From Bacteroidales bacterium UBA5536 (GTDB lineage: Bacteria > Bacteroidota > Bacteroidia > Bacteroidales > F082), in the NCBI GenBank assembly GCA_002426795.1, contig DINQ01000021.1:141450-161251 (forward strand): DNA of 19,802 nt, written 5' to 3'. Position numbers and translations under genes: made by a program. The notes beneath the pieces were generated by a model. The model worked only from the letters and a program-made list of their open reading frames with translations. It was not told the DNA's origin and did not search any database. Shown here in pieces: positions 8,401-16,177 of the stretch (its first letter is position 1; each line of letters begins with the position of its first letter).

Positions 8401-10419
8401 TGCAGACTGAATGGCGATGATGTCGTAAAAAGCTTTTTGTTCAACCTCGTTGTTGATAATTTTAATTTCAACGTTCACACGCAAATCATTCACAAGTTTG
8501 GTAATTTTCGATTGAATAATTTGTGCGTCGACATTGTTGTTGTTCACATATAACACCCTGATGCTGGCCTCATTCCATTGTGGAGATTGCAAGAGGAAAC
8601 GGGCGATATTCAGCATCATCTCCACGTTTTTGCTGTCAGTGGCACGCCACCAAACATCCACCGTTTTATAGCTGCCAAACTTCTTTTTTCTGTCAAAATC
8701 CAGGTAGATCAGGTTGTAATCCAGTTGCAGCAACTTCTGTGTCATTCTGCTGTATTCTTCCGAATCGTTAAGCTGGCGCGGCCAGCCCATCATGATGGTA
8801 TTGGGTTCTACACCTGAGAAGCCAAAAGTGGAAGCAATGTTTTCAATACCCTGAAAAATATTTTCAACTTTCACTTGCCTGGCAAATACACCCAATTTGT
8901 CAAAATCTTCATCCTTCACCACCTGATTGGCCTTCGAAAGCGTGTCGTTGCTGTCTTTTTCGACAAGGAGTTTGAAATTCGTTACGATACCAGTTCTGCC
9001 AGAAATGGCACGACTCAGTTCAACCAGGTATCTGCGGTGGGCGCTGTCGCTACTGAATAAAATCACATTCGGATTCCAGTTGTTTACCTGCGCTTCTTTG
9101 GCATACAGTTTTTTCAATCCTTTGGCCACAATATTTTGCCACACACTTTGCCACACATCACCCGATTCCAGGGCAATCTGTTTGCGTTGCAGGCGGAAAT
9201 AAATCAAGGTGATAATGACAATGGCGCCAAACATAGCCAGGGTGTCGAGCTTGAACATCACAGCAAAACTGGCAATAAATCCCAATAAGCCAATCCAGCG
9301 TTTCACCTTGAAACTGGGCTGAAAATCAGGATTAGCCCAGCTTTCAAGAAAGAAAGACAGGTTGATGATACCATAGGCAGCCAGATAAAACATGGAAACC
9401 ACACGGGCAATAATATCCAGTTCACCTATCAAAATACCAGACAGGGCAATCAGAAATACCAGCAAAAGGGCATTGACTGGTTCATTGTTTTTGCCCCTTC
9501 CTTTGCCAAAAATACGGGGTGTGATGTGGTCGATCGACATGGCCTGTAATATCCTCGGTCCGCCCAAAATGCCCCCGAGCGCCGACGATAAAGTGGCGCC
9601 CCAGATACCCGCTACCACCGCAGGTGCAAAGAGCGCGATTTTCATGAGGATGTTGTAGTCGCTTTTTAGGATGTCAGGATCAACCCGAAAGGTCAGAAAA
9701 ATCGCCAGCCCTACATAAACAATAAATCCCACTGCTATGGCTGAGATGGTACCTATCGGAATGTTTTTCTTCGGGTTTTTCAGGTCACCACTCATGGCAA
9801 TGCCCGCTGTGAAACCGGTTACAGCCGGGAAGAAGATGGCAAATACCAGTTCGAGTGGCACTGACCCTTCACTGCCAAACATGGCTATATGCGCTGGTAC
9901 AGAGGCGCTGCTTCCAAAAAAGACTGAAATGAGCGACAATGCAATGGCAGCCAGGATAAAGAACTGTGTTTTGATCGCGACTGATGTACTGATGAGTGCA
10001 ATAGCCGTAAGAATGAGCAAAGCAACCGTACCTGTTATCCGAAGCCCGTTGATGGTGGTAGCAAAGCCCAGATACATATTAAAACTTTCTGCAAAACCAA
10101 TCAGATACAAGGCGATAGAAAAGGCTGTTCCAATGTAGAGCGTGAGCCCGATTGCCCCGCCGATCGGGATGCCCAGGCTGCGGGAGAGAATGTAGTAGAT
10201 GCCACCAGCACCAACCTTTTTATCAGTTGCGATGGATGAAACGCTCAATCCGGTTGAGATGGATATGACATGCGCCAACAGGATGATGGCCAGTGTGCCA
10301 ATGAGTCCGGCATTACCTACAACCCAACCCATACGCAGGTACATGATTACACCAAGAATTGTCAAGAGAGAAGGGGTGAAGACACCTGAAAAAGCGCCAA
10401 ACTTCTTTTTACCGGCCAT
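5452..10419 (-). CDS. Giant SLC12-like permease fused to a helical region and a P-loop ATPase
   Basis: 1655 residues. Residues 1 to about 410 are an APC-superfamily transporter closest in pattern to SLC12 cation-chloride cotransporters (FGAFSGVFTPSLLTILGVIM at the start, then about 12 hydrophobic helices). Residues about 410-760 follow with the GDVWQSVWQNIV segment and a cytosolic domain (NWNPNVILFSSDS), as in bacterial SLC12 relatives. Residues about 780-1330 are hydrophilic, Leu/Gln/Glu-rich and mostly helical. A P-loop follows: Walker A GASLSGKT at 1368-1375 and a Walker B-like strand VFVFNDLES with D1437 and E1439. The end, about 1550-1640, looks like a winged helix. The ATPase part resembles AAA+/STAND domains, but I cannot place it in a named family. 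No frameshift is visible. The transported ions are not known; K+/Na+ with Cl- is a family-based guess. Confidence 0.8.
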   Translation of the reverse strand: MAGKKKFGAFSGVFTPSLLTILGVIMYLRMGWVVGNAGLIGTLAIILLAHVISISTGLSVSSIATDKKVGAGGIYYILSRSLGIPIGGAIGLTLYIGTAFSIALYLIGFAESFNMYLGFATTINGLRITGTVALLILTAIALISTSVAIKTQFFILAAIALSLISVFFGSSASVPAHIAMFGSEGSVPLELVFAIFFPAVTGFTAGIAMSGDLKNPKKNIPIGTISAIAVGFIVYVGLAIFLTFRVDPDILKSDYNILMKIALFAPAVVAGIWGATLSSALGGILGGPRILQAMSIDHITPRIFGKGRGKNNEPVNALLLVFLIALSGILIGELDIIARVVSMFYLAAYGIINLSFFLESWANPDFQPSFKVKRWIGLLGFIASFAVMFKLDTLAMFGAIVIITLIYFRLQRKQIALESGDVWQSVWQNIVAKGLKKLYAKEAQVNNWNPNVILFSSDSAHRRYLVELSRAISGRTGIVTNFKLLVEKDSNDTLSKANQVVKDEDFDKLGVFARQVKVENIFQGIENIASTFGFSGVEPNTIMMGWPRQLNDSEEYSRMTQKLLQLDYNLIYLDFDRKKKFGSYKTVDVWWRATDSKNVEMMLNIARFLLQSPQWNEASIRVLYVNNNNVDAQIIQSKITKLVNDLRVNVEIKIINNEVEQKAFYDIIAIQSAQTDLTLIGIPNYETEKQTQFIMSTNHLFETIGSTLMVKASNNFNELSLYLPEEAILADNQSLEISPLPVIDDQVVYENVLAFDNELQSTSTRLEQIALKNITSYYTQFLDDLYGEFEHLTGKLAKVAGKEDAIPLLQAYVLFVQQMSEKLRENRLDLLSEVLGKGLAELLQSRQDFIQNATRNLRRNSSKRFSWKRNLKYLQTVELQPNLQHNLYDFGAKNFVLLNSLTEGITRQSYAFIELFGSENGQSLSTFELQIRQLLTEQKDHLQQLKINVSQNIQYFERNACIDLLNNYQKPTYQVALKKKYRAVTKKNRNLTNRNIAEYANDWLRNQQLAHRQAEASMRLLQAGLRLTAINESINKHLMDSFIQPQRYKLELLSKTLQTMAKKGSKPEAATLSAINELAEGASHVNFSNLFDEEEKKMLSISVDAPRALELMSAPSFNDLLVCQGDEVETITINLLQIQQHLIQGNYLVPLQDILQKLEDAYSINSEALFRSANHISQLIEELMKTAESSDKETLIQEEKGRLKMLADALTNLAESLAIDLSANLHQTQNKLDIRAIIDSDEAQSEAKPTGILHAKLRNRTNKQVAFFRSWSERIVSFLRKRKQEVDVLKFNDLHESYFNKIEQATAFVRSLNADAEVARSIPFYYKKLFTGSYLAGTSTAQLPELQRANTAIEQIQSGVSGAIMIVGASLSGKTHLSERIARSLPDLERFDILPPEKQEFSAVDLDFAFQKIFSKKGSALSIINQLKKSRVFVFNDLESWWSRTENGGDCLNSLVDLIDKTGDKHFFILNCNKYSYQLISETTQLQKVLLATLVVRPLNRTELKTILLNRHKIGGAEVFYKNDLVQDSGRLQPLIYEIHRQSMGNTGIALQLWLSCIQLRDGRLIMRKPPPMSFPQIDDPNWKLLLYHFIISRRLSEQALKSILSEDNTWLKKTLSELEKSGLIYRQPDGNYLAHAGSRFYIENWLRSNSYFKA

Positions 10420-10451
10420 GAGTTAATTGTAAGTGCGATGTGTTAAGCTAA

Positions 10452-10459
10452 CAAAGATA
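10452..10459 (-). promoter_or_regulatory. Candidate Bacteroidota -7 promoter element for the SLC12-like/MscS operon
   Basis: On the - strand the sequence reads TATCTTTG, a full match to the Bacteroidota -7 consensus TAnnTTTG. It lies 32 nt ahead of the ATG at 10419, giving a 5' leader of about 25 nt. I do not see a clean -33 TTTG at the usual distance, so the match may be fortuitous. Confidence 0.5.
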
Positions 10460-10554
10460 AGAAAATGCCGCATTTATGACCGAGGTTTGCGGGCAGAGAA
10501 AGAAGGATGCAACCTAACTTGGAATTCCTTAACTAACTTCTATTCTTATTCATA

Positions 10555-10577
10555 CAATTGTTTTCTTAACACAATTG
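10555..10577. repeat. Inverted repeat (hairpin) in intergenic region
   Basis: Arms CAATTGTTTT (10555-10564) and AACACAATTG (10568-10577) pair at 9 of 10 positions around a 3-nt loop. No T tract follows directly, so a terminator role is uncertain. Confidence 0.45.
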
Positions 10578-10657
10578 AGTATCATTTACATCGCCTGGCT
10601 GGCTCCGATTGAAGCATTTAACCACATTCATTCAATGTAGATGGCCGTTGTATAGGC

Positions 10658-10677
10658 ACAAATCCGAATGGATTTGT
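10658..10677. repeat. Perfect 8-bp inverted repeat with 4-nt loop
   Basis: ACAAATCC (10658-10665) and GGATTTGT (10670-10677) are perfect reverse complements around GAAT. There is no T tract, so it is more likely an operator, a small structured RNA element or the end of a short mobile repeat than a terminator. Confidence 0.5.
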
Positions 10678-10938
10678 CTCAAGCTTGACATTGGCTGAGC
10701 ATTGTATTCTTTGCGATAATAAATGTAGACATTTCCCGGTAGTAAACTCACAATAAAGCCAAGTTATTTTTTTGTGCTTTTTACAATTGCAAGCGTTTTT
10801 TCTTGTTTCACTTAGGAAATAACCTTATTTAATGATGCAAGCCCCCATGCCTGAATATAGAACTGTGACGCTGAGTTTGTCTAAATGCAGGCGTGAATCC
10901 TGATCCTTATCTCATCCGGCATAAAAAAGCTCAGGATA

Positions 10939-10972
10939 AAGCAAAGGTTGCAGTTATATACAACCCTTGCTT
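10939..10972 (-). terminator. Stable hairpin downstream of the small membrane protein gene, possible terminator
   Basis: Arms 10939-10950 and 10961-10972 pair at 11 of 12 positions around a 10-nt loop. It lies about 90 nt after the stop of the - strand gene ending at 11062. On the - strand a T run (about 10922-10928) occurs only some 11 nt after the stem, so termination would be imperfect. Confidence 0.35.
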
Positions 10973-11061
10973 GTCTATAATTAATAGGCGCTTCTCTTGG
11001 GATAAATACCGCAAGAGCAGTTTCGTGATAGTTTATAAAATTCGAATTGTGGTTTGGTTCA

Positions 11062-11247
11062 CTATTCTTTGTGGGCTTTTAAAATTAAACCAATTGCAGC
11101 TGTTAATAAAGCTCCCAAAAAAACCGACCAAAATATTGTCAATGCAGGGATTTGATAGTGCACCCCAATTGCGATAAAAACGACAAATATTGGAAAAGTC
11201 CCTAAACTACCATATCCTACGGCTTGCATTCTTCTTTTTTTATTCAT
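11062..11247 (-). CDS. Small two-helix membrane protein of unknown function
   Basis: 61 residues, starting MNKKRRMQAVGYG. Two hydrophobic helices are seen, about residues 13-31 (LGTFPIFVVFIAIG) and 36-56 (LTIFWSVFLGALLTAAIGLI), and a charged KAHKE tail. Positive residues at the N-terminus suggest the start stays in the cytoplasm. A longer frame could start at 11280, but the -7 promoter element covers 11278-11285 and would overlap that ATG, so the inner ATG at 11247 is the better start. I do not recognise the family. It is monocistronic, separated from both neighbours by non-coding DNA. Coding reality is likely because of the clean amphipathic layout and the promoter, but is not certain. Confidence 0.6.
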   Translation of the reverse strand: MNKKRRMQAVGYGSLGTFPIFVVFIAIGVHYQIPALTIFWSVFLGALLTAAIGLILKAHKE

Positions 11248-11277
11248 AAAAAGTATATTGAAGTAAACTGAATATTT

Positions 11278-11306
11278 CAAATATATGCATCAATCATTTC
11301 TTTCAA
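11278..11306 (-). promoter_or_regulatory. Bacteroidota-type promoter for the small membrane protein
   Basis: On the - strand TTG (11306-11304) is followed after 18 nt by TATATTTG (11285-11278), a full match to TAnnTTTG. Spacing is close to the 19-21 nt expected for the -33/-7 pair of the Bacteroidota sigma factor. The transcript would begin near 11272, about 25 nt ahead of the ATG at 11247. Confidence 0.6.
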
Positions 11307-11562
11307 GAACCAAAAATGGAGCCAATGAGGGCGCAATAGAGAACAGAAAAAACCGAGGAGCTAATGCTGGCTGTTTTCATTGTTTTGTTTTCGGATATAA
11401 AAATAAAAACATCTTTTTGAAAAAGCAAAATTATTCTTTGCATGGTGTTTCATTTTTTCAATCCTTCTGTTTATAGGGCATTGATATGCTATTTAAATTG
11501 CGTTTAATTAGAGATGAGCAATCACTGCAAAAAATGAGAGGTATGCGACAATGGGAAAATTA
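11281..11562. other. AT-rich intergenic stretch downstream of the HlyD gene
   Basis: About 280 nt. A + strand open frame from 11285 has no recognisable coding character. On the - strand a weak 5-bp hairpin (11425-11441) followed by five T could be a poor terminator for the peptide export operon. Nothing else is clear here. Confidence 0.4.
11425..11441 (-). terminator. Weak terminator-like hairpin after the HlyD gene
   Basis: On the - strand GCAAA and TTTGC form a 5-bp stem around a 7-nt loop, followed by TTTTT. It is about 120 nt after the adaptor stop. The stem is short and AT-rich, so this is only a candidate end of the RiPP operon. Confidence 0.3.
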
Positions 11563-12855
11563 TTAAGTTTTGCTTGTCAGTATATGCCGCAAGGGCTGCA
11601 TGATCCGTTGAAACAGACGAATGTCATGTGTGATTATTTCGGCTGTGCCAGTCATTTGACGGTTAAATGCAAGGGCTTGTCCGTAGCTTGTAACCAGACC
11701 TTCCGGAAAAGCAATCGTTACAAAATAAAAACCTTGCTCAGGCACATCTGAAATACCTGAAACTACGCCTTCGAGCTGTCCATACTCCATATAAGGATAG
11801 TTGTCGAGTCTGATATTGACGCGCTGACCCACAGCAATTTTGCCTGCACCTGCTGCCGGAACCTGCATCAATCCTCTGATTGCTCCTGAATCCCGGGGTA
11901 AAATAGTGAATACAGTTTCGCCAGTGTTTATGTTTTGATTGCTTGACCAAAATCGCGTAAAAATACAACTTCCGGATTGGGGCGTCCATAACACATAGCG
12001 CTGCTCCCAGATTTCGATTTGTGCCAGAAGGTTCTGTTGTGCTTCTTTTGTAGTATTTAATAGGTTTTCAAGCTGCTGCTGGTATTGAAGTTCAAGATCA
12101 CGGATGTTGCCTTTTAACTGGTTGACCTGTATTTTTAAACTAGCCAATGTTGTCCGGCTATTTTCAAAGGCCAGCTTTTTAGCCAGGTAATAGCTCTGTA
12201 TCTTTTCCAGCTCCTGCTCCGGTATGACCTGTTCGTCAAAGAGTTTTTTGTATCGTAAAAAATCTTTCCGAGCCAGCTCAAAATCTTTTTCGAGTGTGTT
12301 GCGCTGATCATAGGAATAATTGTAAAGCAGCTGATGATCGCTAAGCTGTTTTTCCAGGATAGCAATTTGTTCGGCATGGTATCCAATTCTTGTAAAAGTT
12401 GACAAAGCATGTTGTGATGTCTGTAAAGCCGTATAAAACTGCTGCAGCTCTCCCAACTTTTTGCCGGCATTATCAATGAATATATCAGGTGGAATAGAAT
12501 CGCTTGCCGCATGAACATTCTCTTGCAATATGCGCTTTAACCTGTTCACTTCTTCAAAACTAGCCGGATTTTCGATGATGCTCAACAATTGTCCTTTGGA
12601 GACCTTTTGATTGTTCACAACGAAAATAGTATCTATCTTACCGCTGGTTCTGGCTTTTATTTCTGCCGGAGGCTTGTCGCTGGTTATTTCAACAGTGCCC
12701 GCAATGGTATCGGGGTATTTGAAAAACCACGAACCTACCAAAAATACAATGATCACGACAAAAAACACCGCAATACCTGACCTGATTATTCTTCCGGGAG
12801 TTTTACCTAAAATCTCATCTATTTCTCCTGATCGTATTTCGGGGTTTTGTGGCAT
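11563..12855 (-). CDS. HlyD-family periplasmic adaptor of the peptide exporter
   Basis: 430 residues. A short cytosolic N-terminus is followed by one membrane helix (about 27-45, GIAVFFVVIIVFLVGSWFF). A lipoyl-like half motif follows (IKARTSGKIDTIFVVNNQKV, about 67-86) and then long coiled-coil helices (about 100-280). The second lipoyl half and a beta-barrel region (AVGQRVNIRLDNYP near 345) complete the adaptor. It would bridge the inner-membrane C39 ABC exporter to a TolC-like outer-membrane channel, which is not in the window. It is the last gene of the - strand cluster, 29 nt after the YhcG-like gene. In related loci this adaptor usually lies right next to the ABC gene; here one gene separates them. 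Confidence 0.9.
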   Translation of the reverse strand: MPQNPEIRSGEIDEILGKTPGRIIRSGIAVFFVVIIVFLVGSWFFKYPDTIAGTVEITSDKPPAEIKARTSGKIDTIFVVNNQKVSKGQLLSIIENPASFEEVNRLKRILQENVHAASDSIPPDIFIDNAGKKLGELQQFYTALQTSQHALSTFTRIGYHAEQIAILEKQLSDHQLLYNYSYDQRNTLEKDFELARKDFLRYKKLFDEQVIPEQELEKIQSYYLAKKLAFENSRTTLASLKIQVNQLKGNIRDLELQYQQQLENLLNTTKEAQQNLLAQIEIWEQRYVLWTPQSGSCIFTRFWSSNQNINTGETVFTILPRDSGAIRGLMQVPAAGAGKIAVGQRVNIRLDNYPYMEYGQLEGVVSGISDVPEQGFYFVTIAFPEGLVTSYGQALAFNRQMTGTAEIITHDIRLFQRIMQPLRHILTSKT

Positions 12856-12884
12856 TATGTGATAGCTATTTATTCGTGATGATT

Positions 12885-13898
12885 TTAATCAATAAGAAGG
12901 GCCTCAAGCGTTTTGATTAGCACCTCACGATCAGGCAAGACATAGGTATATTTCGAAGCAAAAACATGATTTTCCATGCCACTCATGATATATTCAGCCG
13001 CGATTTCATCTTTTTCAGTGCATAAGATAATCCCAACAGGTGGATTGTCATCTTTTTCATTCACTTCATTTTTAAAATAGTTAAGATATGTATTGAGCTG
13101 ACCAGCATCACTTATATGTAATTTTGTGGTTTTCAGTTCTATTAATACATAACTTTTTAATATTTTATTGTAGAAAACCATGTCAACATAATAGTGTGTG
13201 TTGTTAATTGTAATGCGATACTGAGTGCCTACAAACATAAACCCACGCCCCAACTCTAATAAAAAAAACTCGATATGCCGAATGAGTTTTGCTTCCAAGT
13301 CCCTTTCCAAAAGTGGCTTGTGTTCTGGAATGCCAAGAAATTCAAATACATATGGATTTTTTATAATATCCTCAGGTTCTGCTATTTGCTGACCGGTTTT
13401 GGAGAGTTTCAAGAGTGTATCTTTTGCTGTCTTACCTTTCGACAGTAATAATCTTTCGTATAATGAGCTGTCAATTTGTCTTTTCAACTCACGCACCGAC
13501 CAATTTGAATTTGCACATTCCTTTTCATAGAACCTTCTTTTATAGGGTTCTTCTATAATAAGTAACTCGCAGATATGCGACCAGCTGAGCTGTCCAGACA
13601 CTGTCTGGACATCGGGATATTCCAGATAAAACTTTCTCATATTGAATAAGTTAGATCTGGAAAAACCCCTTCCCAATTCCATTGTCAATTGGCTGGAAAG
13701 CTCCATTATAACCTGCCTGGACGAAACAGCATCAATCTGAAGGATATTCTCGTATTCCGAAATTGCTTTGCCTATGTTCCAATACGCAGCAATCAAAGTG
13801 TGATTTACCTGTGAAGCGACCTGTTTTCGGGCATCAAGCATGATATCTTTGATGCTTTCAAGTAAGCCTTGCTGACCTAATATTCTTTCATTCTTCAT
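12885..13898 (-). CDS. YhcG/DUF1016-family PDDEXK nuclease-like protein
   Basis: 337 residues. The N-terminal half (about 10-165) matches the DUF1016 N domain: LIAAYWNIGKAISEYE, then LSSQLTMELGRGFSRSNLFNMRKFY, then QLSWSH near 103-108. The C-terminal half is the YhcG PDDEXK domain: YRITINNTHYYVDMVFYN gives the catalytic Asp, and VLIELKTTK gives the E-x-K pair. Members are found with restriction-modification loci and scattered as single mobile genes; a defence or DNA repair role is suspected but not settled. It has no evident tie to peptide export, yet lies between the ABC gene (68 nt) and the HlyD gene (29 nt) on the same strand. Both key residue groups are present, so it may be active. Confidence 0.88.
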   Translation of the reverse strand: MKNERILGQQGLLESIKDIMLDARKQVASQVNHTLIAAYWNIGKAISEYENILQIDAVSSRQVIMELSSQLTMELGRGFSRSNLFNMRKFYLEYPDVQTVSGQLSWSHICELLIIEEPYKRRFYEKECANSNWSVRELKRQIDSSLYERLLLSKGKTAKDTLLKLSKTGQQIAEPEDIIKNPYVFEFLGIPEHKPLLERDLEAKLIRHIEFFLLELGRGFMFVGTQYRITINNTHYYVDMVFYNKILKSYVLIELKTTKLHISDAGQLNTYLNYFKNEVNEKDDNPPVGIILCTEKDEIAAEYIMSGMENHVFASKYTYVLPDREVLIKTLEALLID

Positions 13899-13966
13899 AG
13901 AGGTAAAAATACAATTTTCTCTGCCATTTATTTCGTTTAATGTACTGAAGCCATTAAAAAAACCTG

Positions 13967-16174
13967 TTAGGTCCCCAGCTCCAGTTGGTTTTTCACCAAT
14001 TGGTAATAACTGCCTTTTAGCGCCGTCAATTCCTGATGCGTGCCCTGCTCGATGATGCGCCCTTTTTCGAGCACGACAATCTGATCGGCATTTTTTACTG
14101 TGCTAAGCCTGTGGGCAACCACAACAACAGTGCGCCCTTTGAAAAATTCATTCAGGTGCTCCATAATCATCTTTTCGTTGTTGGCATCCAGTGCATTGGT
14201 GGCCTCATCGAAAAAGATAAACTGCGGGTCTTTATACACAGCCCTGGCAATCAGTATCCTTTGTTTCTGCCCCTGACTCATGCCAACGCCTTCCTGCCCT
14301 ATCAAGGTGTTGAAGCCCAATGGCAGTGTTTCGATATGTTCCAGAATATTGGCCACGCGCGAAGCGTGCAGCAGTTTGGACATATTGAGTTGTTCCTCGC
14401 TGATGCTGATGTTTCCGGCGATGGTATCCGAAAAGATATAACCGTCCTGCATCACAGCACCTACTTTGGAACGCCACATGGACGACGAAAGGTTCTCGAG
14501 CCTGAAAGGCCCCGCCCTGATCTCACCTTCTACAGGCTTGTAAAAGCCAAGCAACAACTTGAGCAAAGTGGTTTTTCCGCTGCCCGAAGTGCCAACAATG
14601 GCGGTTACCTTGTTTTGGGGAATCACCAGGTTTACCTTATCAAGCACCAGCGGAGAGCGTGGGCCATCGTATTGATAGGATAGCTCTGATAGTTCAATAG
14701 ATTGCTCTGTATCAAGTTCATGGATCTTTAAGTTTTGCTCACTTAGCGGTTCTTCATCCTCACGTAAGTGCACTTCGCCCAGGCGTTCCAGGCTTATTTT
14801 GGCATCCTGTGCCGAGCGGATAAAGCCAATCATTTGGTCCACAGGCGCATTCATCATGCCGATGATGTATTGCACAGCCATCATCATACCCAGCGTCATC
14901 TCGCCCTGCACCACGGCATAGGCTGCCATAAAGCTGATCAGGATATTTTTGGTTTGGTTAAAGAATGTGGCTCCAGCCTGCTGATACTGGTTCAGGGCAA
15001 GGCTTTTCAGGTTAACGCGAAACAACCTCGCCTGTATCTTTTCCCATTCCCAGCGTTTTTGCTTCTCGCTGTTGTTGAGCTTGATTTCCTGCATCCCGGT
15101 GATCATCTGTATGAGGTTGCTCTGGTTGCCGGCCATCTGTGCAAAGCGTTTAAAATCGAGCTCGCGGCGTTTTTTCATAAACAGGATGACCCACAGCGTA
15201 TAGAGCAAGCTGCCTGCCAAAAACACCAATAAAATACCAATGCTGTAAATGCCCAGTACCACCGCAAAAACCAGCAGGTTAACGGCAGCAAACACAATCT
15301 GCAGCGACGAAGTGGTTAAAAAACTCTCGATGCGGCTGTGGTCGCCAATGCGTTGCATCAGGTCGCCGATCATTTTGCTGTCGAAAAAACCCAGGGGCAG
15401 CTTCATCAGCTTAATCAGGAAATCGCTGATGAGTGATATATTGATGCGTGTGCTGATGTGCAGCAATATCCAGCTGCGGATAAACTCAATGGCAGTTTGG
15501 CTGAAAAACAATACCAGTTGCGCGATAAGCACGAGCGTGATAAAATTCAGGTCGCGGGTGTTGATGCCCACGTCCACCACTGATTGTGTGAGAAAAGGGA
15601 AAATGAGCTGCAGCAGGCTGCCCAGCAACATGCCCAGTATCAGTTGTACCAGCAGTTTGCGGTGTGGCCTGAGGTAAGCAAACAAATATCGGAAGCTGTT
15701 TTTTGGGGCAAGCTCCTCCGGGGCAGCATAAAAGTCGGGTGTAGGTTCGAGCAGGAGGCACACACCCATGGGTTCGCCTTGTTCGCTGGTGCTTGCCCAG
15801 CCTTTTTCGAACTCGGCGCGGCTGTAAGTAAGCAGGCCGTGAGCGGGGTCGGCCACTTTCACTTTATCTTTGTGTTTTCCGCCAATACCATAAACCACCA
15901 CAAAGTGGCGTTGTTTCCAATGGGCAATGCTGGGCAGCGGCACTTCGTTGGCCAGTTTGTCGTAGCTGATCTTTACACCCATGCTGCGGAAGCCGATTTT
16001 TTCGGCAGCATCGCTGATGCCCAGCAACGAAACGCCTTCGCGGGTGATGTGGCAGTATTCCCTCAATAGTGACAGGTTGTGCTGCCTGCCATGGTGCCTG
16101 CTAATCATGTGCAGGCAGGCAGGACCACAGTCGCGGGCATCGAGTTGGGGGGTGTGGGAGAACCAATAGCCCAT
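13967..16174 (-). CDS. C39 peptidase-containing ABC exporter for the modified peptide
   Basis: 735 residues. The N-terminal C39 peptidase (1-130) has Q10, catalytic C16 in DARDCGPAC, H90 in QRHFVVVYG and D109 in VADPAHG. This is the full set for cleaving a leader after a double glycine. A transmembrane domain (about 165-460) follows. The nucleotide-binding domain has Walker A GTSGSGKTT at 528-536, signature MSQGQKQRILIARA, Walker B FIFFDEATNALD and the switch His in VVVAHRLS. It would cut the precursor encoded at 19361-19567 after GG and pump out the product. It starts 3 nt after the DUF6624-like gene. Base composition is much more GC-rich than the upstream modification genes. Confidence 0.93.
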   Translation of the reverse strand: MGYWFSHTPQLDARDCGPACLHMISRHHGRQHNLSLLREYCHITREGVSLLGISDAAEKIGFRSMGVKISYDKLANEVPLPSIAHWKQRHFVVVYGIGGKHKDKVKVADPAHGLLTYSRAEFEKGWASTSEQGEPMGVCLLLEPTPDFYAAPEELAPKNSFRYLFAYLRPHRKLLVQLILGMLLGSLLQLIFPFLTQSVVDVGINTRDLNFITLVLIAQLVLFFSQTAIEFIRSWILLHISTRINISLISDFLIKLMKLPLGFFDSKMIGDLMQRIGDHSRIESFLTTSSLQIVFAAVNLLVFAVVLGIYSIGILLVFLAGSLLYTLWVILFMKKRRELDFKRFAQMAGNQSNLIQMITGMQEIKLNNSEKQKRWEWEKIQARLFRVNLKSLALNQYQQAGATFFNQTKNILISFMAAYAVVQGEMTLGMMMAVQYIIGMMNAPVDQMIGFIRSAQDAKISLERLGEVHLREDEEPLSEQNLKIHELDTEQSIELSELSYQYDGPRSPLVLDKVNLVIPQNKVTAIVGTSGSGKTTLLKLLLGFYKPVEGEIRAGPFRLENLSSSMWRSKVGAVMQDGYIFSDTIAGNISISEEQLNMSKLLHASRVANILEHIETLPLGFNTLIGQEGVGMSQGQKQRILIARAVYKDPQFIFFDEATNALDANNEKMIMEHLNEFFKGRTVVVVAHRLSTVKNADQIVVLEKGRIIEQGTHQELTALKGSYYQLVKNQLELGT

Positions 16175-16177
16175 ACT

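Larger units (their letters stand above)
10420..11061. other. Long non-coding stretch with inverted repeats
   Basis: About 640 nt with no credible gene in any frame. An open frame from 10893 on the + strand has no coding look and overlaps the antisense of a better gene. The stretch contains three clear inverted repeats (10555-10577, 10658-10677, 10939-10972, listed separately) and T-rich tracts around 10763-10805. It could hold remnants of a mobile element or an unrecognised RNA; I see no tRNA cloverleaf. Confidence 0.5.

Noticed and set aside
10893..11177. 94-codon + strand frame overlapping the small membrane protein
   Set aside because: No recognisable domain, weak composition, and it overlaps the antisense of a better-supported gene with a promoter.
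11285..11476. 63-codon + strand frame in the AT-rich spacer
   Set aside because: Low-complexity Asn/Lys/Phe composition, no ribosome site and no neighbour in the same direction.
14036..14683. 215-codon + strand frame opposite the exporter ATPase domain
   Set aside because: It is antisense to a region with Walker A, signature and Walker B motifs; the frame is a by-product of GC-rich codons.
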